Of a DNA stretch of 54,106 bases, positions 43,095-51,589 are shown in pieces. Position 1 is the stretch's first letter. Each line of letters begins with the position of its first letter. Source of the DNA: a bacterium. GTDB taxonomy: Bacteria > Bacillota_I > Bacilli_A > RF39 > UBA660. The stretch is from the NCBI GenBank assembly GCA_029007115.1, contig JAQXHG010000035.1, forward strand, positions 1 through 54,106, written 5' to 3'. Under the pieces are notes generated by a model. That model did not search any database. It was not told the origin of the DNA and saw nothing but the letters and a program-made list of their open reading frames with translations. The position numbers were made by a program, and so were the translations under genes.

Positions 43095-44070
43095 TAGTTA
43101 CTGATACAACAGAAGTTGATGCTGCTACTTTTAAGAGTTCTTCGTTACTTAAATCTTCACTAATTAAATAATAATCTTTACCATTCATACTCCAATTTAA
43201 TGAACTTTCTGTTAAATTTCCAAGTACATTTTCATAAAATACAAGTTCTCCACTAGTACTAGTAATTTCAAATTCACTTGGTAACAATGATACTTCTTCT
43301 ATTAATGTAAATGATTTATCACCATCAAATGTTAATATTACTCTCTTAGAGTTATCTGTACTAATAGTCTCTTCTCCTTTAAATTTAGTACCAACTGGTA
43401 AATACATTGGATACACTGTCTCTTCTAAATCACTTACTTCACTACTTGAGCAATCACTGCAAGTAGTTGTACTAATATCAAAATCTTCTTTACTAACAGA
43501 AGTATCATAGTCTATGGTTGCTACTTTAAATACAATATTTGCGATTCCTTCTTTATTAAAAACTTCTACAAGTCTTGGTTCCATTTCTTTATTAAATGTA
43601 ATTTTTTGGCTAGTAAGACTACTATTATTAGGATAATTTACCGTTGATTGTAATATATATGCATCTTCTTTTTCTTCAAATACTACATTACTATCATTCT
43701 CAAGATCAGTAAGCAGTGATGCTAAAATATAAGCTTGACTACTATTAAATGGCCATTCACTTTGATATTTAAAGCTCTTATTTAAGCTTGGCGTTATTAC
43801 GTATACACCACTTTCATTTTTTAAAATAATTTGTTCATAATTAGTATCTTTATTGGTAAGTGATGCTTTATAATAATCCCCTTCTAAATAGCTTACATTA
43901 ACACTATATTTATAAAGTTCTTCATTACTAGTAATTTCCATATCACCACTCATAATATAATGTGAATTATCTTCTATATTTTCTTTAAATTTAGAAATGG
44001 CCTCTTTAGAATCCATCTTATTGCATCCAAATAATAGAAAACATGATATTAACAATAAAACCTTTTTAAT
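43090..44070 (-). CDS. Lipoprotein of the LolA/GerS/YdcC type, AUU start
   Basis: The protein (326 residues) is a lipoprotein with a LolA-like fold resembling spore-related YdcC or GerS: KFKENIEDNSHYIMSGDMEI, LEGDYYKASLTNKD, QIILKNESGVYVITPSLNKS and a long outer half. It ends in a second sub-domain (from about 220). AAAAGGAGG (44085-44078) lies 7 bases before ATT at 44070, which gives IKKVLLLISCFLLFGC, a complete lipoprotein signal with the lipobox LFGC. The first standard start is TTG at 44055, 22 bases from that site and inside the hydrophobic core without the Lys residues. I infer an AUU start. A role in spore wall lipid or germination is inference. Confidence 0.7.
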   Translation of the reverse strand: MKKVLLLISCFLLFGCNKMDSKEAISKFKENIEDNSHYIMSGDMEITSNEELYKYSVNVSYLEGDYYKASLTNKDTNYEQIILKNESGVYVITPSLNKSFKYQSEWPFNSSQAYILASLLTDLENDSNVVFEEKEDAYILQSTVNYPNNSSLTSQKITFNKEMEPRLVEVFNKEGIANIVFKVATIDYDTSVSKEDFDISTTTCSDCSSSEVSDLEETVYPMYLPVGTKFKGEETISTDNSKRVILTFDGDKSFTLIEEVSLLPSEFEITSTSGELVFYENVLGNLTESSLNWSMNGKDYYLISEDLSNEELLKVAASTSVVSVTK

Positions 44071-44195
44071 AATTATTCCTCCTTTTAATTAATTATATTG
44101 TTAAGTAATTAGATTATGATAATAAGAATTTAATATTTTTTTATGTATAAATTATTATTTATGGTACAAAATATTAACAAGCAAGGAGGAAATGT

Positions 44196-44414
44196 ATGAA
44201 TACATTATACAAAGTTGCATTAACTTTTGTTATAATTGGTGCTTTAAATTGGGGAATGGTTGGTATTTTTGATGTAAACTTAGTTACTTTATTATTTGGC
44301 GAAGAATCATTTTTAACAAATTTAGTTTATGCACTAGTTGGTATATGTGGATTAATATCAGTTGGATTATTATTACAACCTTTTGATGAAATACCACATG
44401 GTGAACATAAATAA
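44196..44414 (+). CDS. DUF378 small membrane protein
   Basis: The 72-residue protein has two membrane segments (residues 4-24 and 41-62) around a short loop. The first segment has ALNWGMVGIFDVNLVTLLFG, the typical DUF378 block, and YALVGICGLISVG continues it. The tail ends in a His- and Glu-bearing sequence. AAGGAGGAAATGT precedes the ATG. It is convergent with queH and shares its terminator. Function of the family is not known. Confidence 0.88.
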   Translation: MNTLYKVALTFVIIGALNWGMVGIFDVNLVTLLFGEESFLTNLVYALVGICGLISVGLLLQPFDEIPHGEHK

Positions 44415-44415
44415 A

Positions 44416-44450
44416 AAAAGAAACGTTTATTTAAAAATAGCGTTTCTTTT
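44416..44450. terminator. Bidirectional terminator between DUF378 gene and queH
   Basis: AAAAGAAACG (44416-44425) pairs with CGTTTCTTTT (44441-44450), with T tracts on both sides. Confidence 0.85.
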
Positions 44451-44455
44451 TTTAT

Positions 44456-45019
44456 TTAACTCTCTTCAATTAATATTTTTTTGCCTATATTGCTTTTCAT
44501 GTATCTTTCTTCTTCACTAAAAATGCATCCACAATACTTTTGCATATATAATCCTGTTTCATGAAACATTTTCTTTCCTTCATAATAATATGGTCTAAAA
44601 TCTATATATTTAAATTCAATATCATATTTTATACTTAACTGTTCACATATTTTTTTTAGCATATCATGCTTTTGATATGGACTTATAAATAAAGTAGATG
44701 TAAATGCATCATATCCATTTTCTTTTGCATATTTTACCACATTTTCCATTCTTGAGTAATAACAATATTCACATCTATTATTTAAATCATTTATTACATT
44801 CGTAGTAAATTCCCTAAGTCCGTAATAATCATAATATATAACTTTTAAATCTATTAATTTTGAATACTCTTTTAATGCGTTAAGTCTATTTTCATATTCT
44901 TTATAAGGATGAATATTAGGATTATACCAATATCCTGTCACATTAATATTATTCTCTCTTAAAACTTTAATACACGCAGCACTACAAGGTGCACAACAAA
45001 TATGTAATAATAACTTCAT
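44456..45019 (-). CDS. queH: Epoxyqueuosine reductase QueH
   Basis: QueH makes queuosine in tRNA from epoxyqueuosine, replacing QueG. The 187 residues carry the four conserved cysteine blocks of the family: LLHICCAPCS, RCEYCYYSRM, and the C-terminal YCGCIFSEEER, which bind an Fe-S cluster and metal, plus the YNPNIHPYKEYENR block. I start at ATG 45019, six codons inside the longest frame, after GGTGATATAT. No other queuosine genes are in the window. Confidence 0.92.
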   Translation of the reverse strand: MKLLLHICCAPCSAACIKVLRENNINVTGYWYNPNIHPYKEYENRLNALKEYSKLIDLKVIYYDYYGLREFTTNVINDLNNRCEYCYYSRMENVVKYAKENGYDAFTSTLFISPYQKHDMLKKICEQLSIKYDIEFKYIDFRPYYYEGKKMFHETGLYMQKYCGCIFSEEERYMKSNIGKKILIEES

Positions 45020-45164
45020 ATATATCACCAAAATCATTATAAATAAAAATATTTAATTTCTCAAGTTTCTAACATAAAAAAGTATATAATATTAATTAAT
45101 TAATAATACTTAAATGTCCAACATCAATAATATATTATTAAAAAATTATTCACTTCTTTATAAA

Positions 45165-45188
45165 TAAAAAAACTTGATTTCTCAAGTT
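45165..45188 (-). terminator. Terminator of rplK-rplA
   Basis: AACTTGA (45171-45177) pairs with TCAAGTT (45182-45188), followed by a run of T on the minus strand. Confidence 0.8.
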
Positions 45189-45194
45189 CCTTTA

Positions 45195-45884
45195 TTATAA
45201 TCCTAATGAGTTTCTGTCAATTTTTAATCCAGGACTCATAGTAGATGATAAACTTACATTTTTAATAAATGTTCCTTTAACACCAGTTGGTTTATTTTTA
45301 ACGATTTCAGCAACAATAGCTCTTAGATTTTCTTCTAGTTTAGCTTCATCAAATGATAATTTACCAATTGATAAATGTACATTACCATATGAATCGTTTT
45401 TATATTCAACCATACCTTTTTTTACATTACTAATAGCTTCTTTAACATTAGTAGTAACAGTTCCTAATTTTGGATTAGGCATTAATCCCTTAGGACCAAG
45501 TAACTTACCAAGTTTACCTAAAGCAGGCATCATTTCTGGAGTAGCAATGATAGTATCAAACTCAAACCAATTTTCTTTTTCGATTTTTTCTAACATATCT
45601 TCAGCTCCACAATATTCTGCTTCACTTGCTTCATTTGCTTTAGTTTTAGTAATAACTAATACTCTTTTAGTCTTTCCAGTTCCATTTGGTAAAACGAAAC
45701 TTCCTCTAACATTCATATCAGTCTTTTTAGCATCTATATTTAATTTTAATGCTAAGTCTACTGATTCATCAAATTTTCTAGTTTTAAGACTCTTAAGTAT
45801 TTTAATCGCTTCAGTAACATCATATTCTTTATTTTTTTCAATATTACCTAATGCTTCCACATACATTTTACTATGTTTCTTCAT
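45195..45884 (-). CDS. rplA: 50S ribosomal protein L1
   Basis: L1 forms the stalk near the ribosomal E site and in many bacteria controls its own operon by binding the leader mRNA. The 229 residues have the L1 signature PALGKLGKLLGPKGLMPNPK and FDESVDLALKLNID, and end NVSLSSTMSPGLKID. AAGGAGGTTAAGTTT precedes ATG. It is 67 bases downstream of rplK in a two-gene operon with a shared leader. Confidence 0.97.
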   Translation of the reverse strand: MKKHSKMYVEALGNIEKNKEYDVTEAIKILKSLKTRKFDESVDLALKLNIDAKKTDMNVRGSFVLPNGTGKTKRVLVITKTKANEASEAEYCGAEDMLEKIEKENWFEFDTIIATPEMMPALGKLGKLLGPKGLMPNPKLGTVTTNVKEAISNVKKGMVEYKNDSYGNVHLSIGKLSFDEAKLEENLRAIVAEIVKNKPTGVKGTFIKNVSLSSTMSPGLKIDRNSLGL

Positions 45885-45951
45885 AAACTTAACCTCCTTA
45901 TGTGGTATTTGGATTATCTTTATATTCTCACGATTAATAATTTATTCTTTA

Positions 45952-46557
45952 TTATTCTTCGTCTTCGTTTTCAGTTTCTTTAGATTGAGCTGTTGTCTCA
46001 ACTTCAACACTAGCACCCTCAGCCATAGCTTTAGCGCTTTCTTCCATAGCTTCTAAATCAGCTTCTAATTTAGCTGCTTGAGCTGCTGCTTCTTCAGCTT
46101 CTTTAGCTTGTTCAGCAAGTTCACCATCATTAAGACCTTTAACAGCAATACCCATATTTCTTGCTGTACCAGCTACGATTTGAATTGCTTTTTCTAAATC
46201 ATAACAATTTAAATCTGGCATCTTAATTTCAGCAACTTTCTTAATATCTTCTTTAGATATAGTTGCGATGATTTCATTAGCTCCTTTTTTGCTTCCTTTA
46301 GAAATTCCAGCTGCTTTAAGTAATAATGAAGCTGTTGGTGGAGTTTTTAATACGAAGTCAAATGTTCTATCTTCATAAATAGAAATTTCAACTGGAATAA
46401 TATCTCCCATCTTTTCTCTAGTTGCATCATTATACTTAGTACAGAATTCTTGTAAATTAATACCTGCAGGTCCTAAAACAGTTCCAACTGGTGGAGCTGG
46501 TGTAGCTTTTCCTGCTGGAATTTGTAATTTAATTTTCTTAACTACATTCTTTGCCAC
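45952..46557 (-). CDS. rplK: 50S ribosomal protein L11 with an Ala/Glu-rich tail
   Basis: L11 is part of the GTPase-associated centre of the ribosome. Residues 1-140 are a normal L11 (KLQIPAGKATPAPPVGTVLG, GINLQEFCTKYNDATREKMG, the proline-rich N-terminal domain and GTARNMGI). After residue 140 comes an extra tail of about 60 residues, rich in Ala and Glu (LAEQAKEAEEAAAQAAKLEA and more) and probably helical. The start is GTG at 46557 with AGGAGGTG 6 bases upstream; a GTG three codons earlier overlaps that site. It is first in the rplK-rplA operon. Confidence 0.95.
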   Translation of the reverse strand: MAKNVVKKIKLQIPAGKATPAPPVGTVLGPAGINLQEFCTKYNDATREKMGDIIPVEISIYEDRTFDFVLKTPPTASLLLKAAGISKGSKKGANEIIATISKEDIKKVAEIKMPDLNCYDLEKAIQIVAGTARNMGIAVKGLNDGELAEQAKEAEEAAAQAAKLEADLEAMEESAKAMAEGASVEVETTAQSKETENEDEE

Positions 46558-46569
46558 GAAAAACACCTC

Positions 46570-46661
46570 CTATTATATTTTAGATAATTTTTTTTCGCGA
46601 GTGGTCTAGTGATAATCCTATAATCTCCCACTTCTAACTTGTATTTAATAATACAAATTGC
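46570..46661 (-). promoter_or_regulatory. Probable L1-responsive leader of rplK-rplA
   Basis: The minus-strand leader of about 90 bases contains AAGTGGGAG and CCACTCGCG (AGTGG at 46632-46628 pairs with CCACT at 46604-46600), the GTGGGAG...CCAC form common upstream of L11 genes in Firmicutes, where L1 is thought to bind. A second small stem (TTGTATT with AATACAA) precedes it. The assignment is by eye. Confidence 0.45.
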
Positions 46662-46667
46662 TAGTAA

Positions 46668-46696
46668 ATAATATCACATAAATCCCATAAAATCAA
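46668..46696 (-). promoter_or_regulatory. Promoter of rplK-rplA
   Basis: On the minus strand, TTGATT (46696-46691) and TATTAT (46673-46668) are 17 bases apart. Confidence 0.75.
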
Positions 46697-46760
46697 GAAA
46701 AAACTAATGGAAATATAGATTTTACAAAAATAATATTATTTATATATTTAAAATATAACA

Positions 46761-46784
46761 AAAGAATGACTATAGTCACTCTTT
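46761..46784 (-). terminator. Hairpin at the end of the tandem ABC genes
   Basis: Arms 46761-46770 and 46775-46784 pair with one G.U pair in the minus-strand RNA. The stop codon of the second transporter gene overlaps it. The T tract is TTTTGTT. Confidence 0.6.
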
Positions 46785-49206
46785 ATAAATCATACCTACT
46801 AAGTATTTGAGCAGGCGTTTTTCTTATAGTTTTATAAACTGGTAGCAAGCCCACTAATAAATTAAAAATATATACAAACATTATTACTACTATTAGTACT
46901 AATGGATTCATAACAAATTTATCACTTATAAAGTTTATTGTACTAAGCTCAGTTAATATATAACTCATAATTAATACACCAGGTAAACTTGCAAATGTAG
47001 TAATAGAAATTATCTCTCCTGCAAACATCTTATATATATCAACTTTCTTCATCCCTATAGCTCTAAATATACCAACTTCTTTAACTCTTGATAAGAATGA
47101 TGATCTTATCATTAAATATATTTCTATAAGAGAAATTGAGAGTATAAATAATGCTGCTAACATTGATGCCTTACTACTCTCTTTTTTACTTTTTATATAT
47201 TTTTCTTTGCTATATTCATAACTATCTTTTATATTATGTGTACCCCTATATTTTTCAATAGTACTCGTTTTATCTTTAGAATAAATGACCATACTAGAAT
47301 TATTATCTAATAAACTATACTTTATCGTGTTATTATTAGTTAAATAACTTTGGATGTTATCTTTACTACTATAATAACCTACCACTTTTAATTTTGTATC
47401 ATTTACTTTATAATCAATCTTCTTATTTAATGGATAGTCGTATTGATAAGCCTCATTTACTATTACTTCATAATCATTTAATGGAAGTTTACCCTTAACT
47501 ATTTTAATATCATCATCATAAATCTTGTAATCATAAATTTTTTCACTATTTACTGTATCGTAATAATAATCTGTAGTAGAAGAACTATTAGATACTATAT
47601 TTATAAATTCACTTTCATAAGCATAAATTGATGGACTAGTAGTATCTACAATACCCACTAAAGTATACTCTATATTATTTAATACATATAATTTTTTTCC
47701 AACCAAATCTTCATATGATAAGATGCCAGCTTGTTTAACAAATCCATCTTCTAAAGTACTTTCATAAACTATTTTATCAATTACAATTTCGCTACTATTT
47801 TTGGGAAGTCTTCCATATAATAATTCCTCTTCTTTAACCATATCTACACTAGCAAGCGAACCACTATAATTAGCAGTATAGCCGTATGTTTGATAATAAT
47901 CATTTAGATTTAAGTTAAATGATACTTTAGAACTACCAGGAAGTGCATAATTAATATCTTTATCATTTTCAAATTTAATTAAATCATCTTTTGATATTTT
48001 ATTTTTTTCAATTAATAAATAATTCTTATTTATATCAACAAATTTACTTTCATTAATTTTATTTAACGCAAATAATGATGAAAATGAATAAGTTATAAAC
48101 ATCGCTGATGCAAAAAATCCAAATAATAGTAATTTCTTTATAAATGAATAGTTAAGCACTTTCATAAAACCATTTTTAATCAAACTAATTGGATTAAATA
48201 TAGAGGAATATTTCATTCTTATATTTTTATCAACTATTTTATCAAAATCAAAATTATACTCATCGAATATAGTAGTATTTATTTTTTTATAACTATCATC
48301 AACAAGTTCTATACTAGAATTATTATCAATAGTTTCTATTTTAAAATCATTGCTTTCAATATATATATTACCATTTTTAACAACTATATTTAATTTAATA
48401 TCTTTATTTGATTTATCATCTATATAACAATTAATCTCAATATTATCTTTTTTAAATATATTCTTATTCTCTATATCTTTTAAATATATTTTATTGTCTA
48501 TTCTATAATCTAAATCATTAGTATGCTTATTTTCAATATCATCAATAACACAACCATCTTGAATCTTAATAATTCTTGATGCATAGAATTCCGCTAATTC
48601 ATTTTCATGAGTTACTAATATTACTAGTCTATTCTTAGATATTGCTTTAATTATATTCATTACTTCAATAGTATTTTTACTATCTAAATTACCAGTTGGT
48701 TCATCTGCAATTATTATACTAGGATCTTTGACAATAGCTCTTGCAACACCTACTCTTTGTCTTTCTCCACCAGATAACATACCAGCTTCTTTATTTCTAT
48801 ATTTATACATTCCTACTTTAGTAAGAACATAATCTACTCTTTTCTTAATTTCCTTTTTATCCTTAATTCCATTTATTCTAAGACTTAAAGCAACATTATC
48901 ATATACACTCATATCATCTACTAAATTAAACTCTTGAAATATATATCCAATATTTAAATTTCTTATCTTATCAACTGCATTACTGCTTCTCTTAGATATT
49001 CTCTTTCCATTTATAAATATCTTACCTGAATTTATTTTATCAAGTCCACCAATAGCATTTAATAATGTAGTCTTACCACAACCAGATGGTCCAAGTAATG
49101 CAACAAGACCTGTATCTCCAAGTTCTATTGAAGTATTATTAATAACATGTATCTGATTTTTTTTATGTCTATTAAAATATTTATTTACATTTTCTATTTT
49201 TATCAT
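46783..49206 (-). CDS. ABC transporter, ATPase fused to FtsX-like permease (second copy)
   Basis: The 807-residue protein joins an MacB-type ATPase (residues 1-230: Walker A GPSGCGKTTL, signature LSGGERQRVGVARA, Walker B IIIADEPTGNLD) to an FtsX/MacB permease. A linker of about 120 mostly polar residues separates them. One membrane helix (near 357-378), a large outer domain (about 380-665) and three C-terminal helices follow. The C-terminal helices are in the order typical of FtsX-type permeases (VKEVGIFRAIGMKKVDIYKM). It is 2 bases after the other fused gene, so both probably make one transporter. Cargo (peptide, antibiotic or lipoprotein) cannot be told. No two-component system adjoins it. 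Confidence 0.88.
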   Translation of the reverse strand: MIKIENVNKYFNRHKKNQIHVINNTSIELGDTGLVALLGPSGCGKTTLLNAIGGLDKINSGKIFINGKRISKRSSNAVDKIRNLNIGYIFQEFNLVDDMSVYDNVALSLRINGIKDKKEIKKRVDYVLTKVGMYKYRNKEAGMLSGGERQRVGVARAIVKDPSIIIADEPTGNLDSKNTIEVMNIIKAISKNRLVILVTHENELAEFYASRIIKIQDGCVIDDIENKHTNDLDYRIDNKIYLKDIENKNIFKKDNIEINCYIDDKSNKDIKLNIVVKNGNIYIESNDFKIETIDNNSSIELVDDSYKKINTTIFDEYNFDFDKIVDKNIRMKYSSIFNPISLIKNGFMKVLNYSFIKKLLLFGFFASAMFITYSFSSLFALNKINESKFVDINKNYLLIEKNKISKDDLIKFENDKDINYALPGSSKVSFNLNLNDYYQTYGYTANYSGSLASVDMVKEEELLYGRLPKNSSEIVIDKIVYESTLEDGFVKQAGILSYEDLVGKKLYVLNNIEYTLVGIVDTTSPSIYAYESEFINIVSNSSSTTDYYYDTVNSEKIYDYKIYDDDIKIVKGKLPLNDYEVIVNEAYQYDYPLNKKIDYKVNDTKLKVVGYYSSKDNIQSYLTNNNTIKYSLLDNNSSMVIYSKDKTSTIEKYRGTHNIKDSYEYSKEKYIKSKKESSKASMLAALFILSISLIEIYLMIRSSFLSRVKEVGIFRAIGMKKVDIYKMFAGEIISITTFASLPGVLIMSYILTELSTINFISDKFVMNPLVLIVVIMFVYIFNLLVGLLPVYKTIRKTPAQILSRYDL

Positions 49207-49208
49207 AA

Positions 49209-51404
49209 TTACACCTCTTGCCTATAATTATTCATAATAGTATCTTTAAATAATTTTCTTGCATATCTAAATGTTATTAATAAAGTCATAAATATTAATA
49301 TAACATACAACATAATATAATCTAAACCACTAACATAAGAACATAAACTTATTAATGAATCACTATTAATGATAGACTTCTTAATAAATATTATAAATAT
49401 TGCAAATATTAGATAAGCCAAATGTGCTATTGTAAGTAATTCAATATTAAGTATAGATTTAGATACATTAAATGATGAACCTAATACTCTTAATGTTGAA
49501 TAATATGTATTTCTAGATTTCAATACTAACTTAATAATAAAATAAGATGTATAAAACAATACTATTATCAAAGATAATATTACTACAAGCATTACTATAT
49601 TTAGTACTGCTGTTACCGAAGAATCATATGCATACACAGTATCTTTAATATACAATGTGGTAAAACCTAATTTATCAAGCTCATTCATAGTATTTCTAAC
49701 TAGTTTTTCATCTTCAACAAACACACTACTTTGAAAATATCCCCTATTGTATAATGAATTATAATCATTAGTATTTATAAATATTGCCCCATAATAATCT
49801 TTATCATAACCACTTACTTTTTTTATTGTTTCATTTGTATATGTACTTAAAAATGCGTAATTATTATTTAATTCATAAAATATGTTTTTTACTTTTATAT
49901 TTAGCTTTTCGTTATTACAATTATCATTAGCACACTCATATTTCCAATCATCATTTATTATTGCATAACCTGATTTAACTTTATCACTAGGAAGTATTTC
50001 GTTATTTTTACTACCATAATAAGATGTTCCACTAATACCTTTAAATGTATATGTTACTTCACTAAATCTTTTATTAATCCTATCATTTAATTTTTCAAGT
50101 AGCATATCACTTATATAAATAATATTATTATATGTATCATTATTGAATATTACTCCAACTATTTTTATTTTATTTTCTTCTTCATATAACTCTTCTAGTG
50201 TAAAATTACTTTCAATAACTTCATCATATTCTTCTGATATTGAATAATCATATTCATTTGTTACAAGAACTACTTCTCTATCATTCTCAGGCATTCTTCC
50301 TTTATCCACTTTAGTTATTAAATTTACACTTTGTACTATTCCGTAATAATAAAATTTATTACTTGATAAACTTATGTTTTGATCTAAACTCATATCATTT
50401 TTTACTATTCTATCAATATTAGATAGTTTACTAATATTTTCATAATCATCATCTGTAAAAGCTGTTTTATCTTTCTTTTTAATAATTACTCTTTTCTTAT
50501 CTAAATTATTAAAAAAATTATTATAACCATCAATACTATTTTCATACTTTAATTCTTGAAATGAAGAATATACAAAAAATGTAGAAAAAACAATAAACAA
50601 ATATACAGCTAATATCAATAAAAATTTAGTTGGAATGTTAAATGCATTTCTAACACCTAATCGTATTTTATTTGCTAAACCAACATCATGAGAAATATTT
50701 TCTTTTATTTTATCAACATTTTCGTGTTTTTTTATTATAGTATCTGATAATACTCTACCATCGTGCATAGTTATTTTCCTAGTTACATATTTTTCTATTT
50801 GATCATAATTATGTGTCACAACTATAACTAACTTTTCTTTAGAAATATTATACAACAATTCAAGAACACTTTCTGAAGATTTCTTATCTAAATTACCAGT
50901 TGGTTCATCTGCTAGAATTATTGGAGTATCAAGAGCTAATGCTCTTGCAATACCAACCCTTTGTTTTTGACCACCAGATAATTTAGATACTTTAGTATTT
51001 TTATACTTTTTTAAATTAACTTTATCAATTAAATCTAATACCTTGTCTTTTACTTCACTTTTCTTTTTACCATTTAATAATAACACTAATTCTATATTTT
51101 GATAAACAGTATAACTATTAACAAGATTAAAATTTTGAAATATATTTCCTATATATTTTTTTCTATACATTTCATAATCTTTTTCTGAATAGTGGCTAGT
51201 TTCTTGACCATTAATAAGCATTTCTCCTTCTTCATAACTATCAAGACCTGAAATAACATTTAACAATGTGCTCTTACCACTACCACTTTCACCAGTAATT
51301 GCAATAAATTCACCTATATCAAATTTTAGTGAAACTTTGCTAAATCCTACTGATACCATTTTTTTATTAGAATAAAATTTAGATACATTTTTTAATTCTA
51401 ACAT
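49209..51404 (-). CDS. ABC transporter, ATPase fused to FtsX-like permease (first copy)
   Basis: The 731-residue protein has the same layout as its downstream neighbour: ATPase (Walker A GESGSGKSTLL, signature LSGGQKQRVGIARAL, Walker B IILADEPTGNLD), then a first membrane helix (near 260-280, FLLILAVYLFIVFSTFFVYS), a large outer domain, and a three-helix C-terminal bundle. The linker is short. GGAGGAGTAACT precedes ATG. The pair resembles the bacitracin/lantibiotic export or MacB families, but with ATPase and permease fused in each half. The two genes probably form a heterodimer. Confidence 0.88.
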   Translation of the reverse strand: MLELKNVSKFYSNKKMVSVGFSKVSLKFDIGEFIAITGESGSGKSTLLNVISGLDSYEEGEMLINGQETSHYSEKDYEMYRKKYIGNIFQNFNLVNSYTVYQNIELVLLLNGKKKSEVKDKVLDLIDKVNLKKYKNTKVSKLSGGQKQRVGIARALALDTPIILADEPTGNLDKKSSESVLELLYNISKEKLVIVVTHNYDQIEKYVTRKITMHDGRVLSDTIIKKHENVDKIKENISHDVGLANKIRLGVRNAFNIPTKFLLILAVYLFIVFSTFFVYSSFQELKYENSIDGYNNFFNNLDKKRVIIKKKDKTAFTDDDYENISKLSNIDRIVKNDMSLDQNISLSSNKFYYYGIVQSVNLITKVDKGRMPENDREVVLVTNEYDYSISEEYDEVIESNFTLEELYEEENKIKIVGVIFNNDTYNNIIYISDMLLEKLNDRINKRFSEVTYTFKGISGTSYYGSKNNEILPSDKVKSGYAIINDDWKYECANDNCNNEKLNIKVKNIFYELNNNYAFLSTYTNETIKKVSGYDKDYYGAIFINTNDYNSLYNRGYFQSSVFVEDEKLVRNTMNELDKLGFTTLYIKDTVYAYDSSVTAVLNIVMLVVILSLIIVLFYTSYFIIKLVLKSRNTYYSTLRVLGSSFNVSKSILNIELLTIAHLAYLIFAIFIIFIKKSIINSDSLISLCSYVSGLDYIMLYVILIFMTLLITFRYARKLFKDTIMNNYRQEV

Positions 51405-51560
51405 AGTTACTCCTCCTTAAATTATATTAATTATATCATTATTTATATTATTTATTAATACATTGGTTTTTAAATATACTAAATTTGTAAATAATTTATT
51501 ATTTTCTAATAATATAATTGGTAATAAATATTAAAAACACTACTTTTTATAAAAATACTA

Positions 51561-51589
51561 TTAAAAAAAGTAAGATTTTACTCTTACTT
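51561..51589 (-). terminator. Terminator of the alcohol dehydrogenase gene
   Basis: AAGTAAGA (51568-51575) pairs with TCTTACTT (51582-51589), followed by seven T on the minus strand. The stop codon is in the stem. Confidence 0.8.

Noticed and set aside
45040..45164. Possible small RNA between queH and rplA
   Set aside because: The region is AT-rich with only weak, low-GC symmetry and no promoter that stands out.
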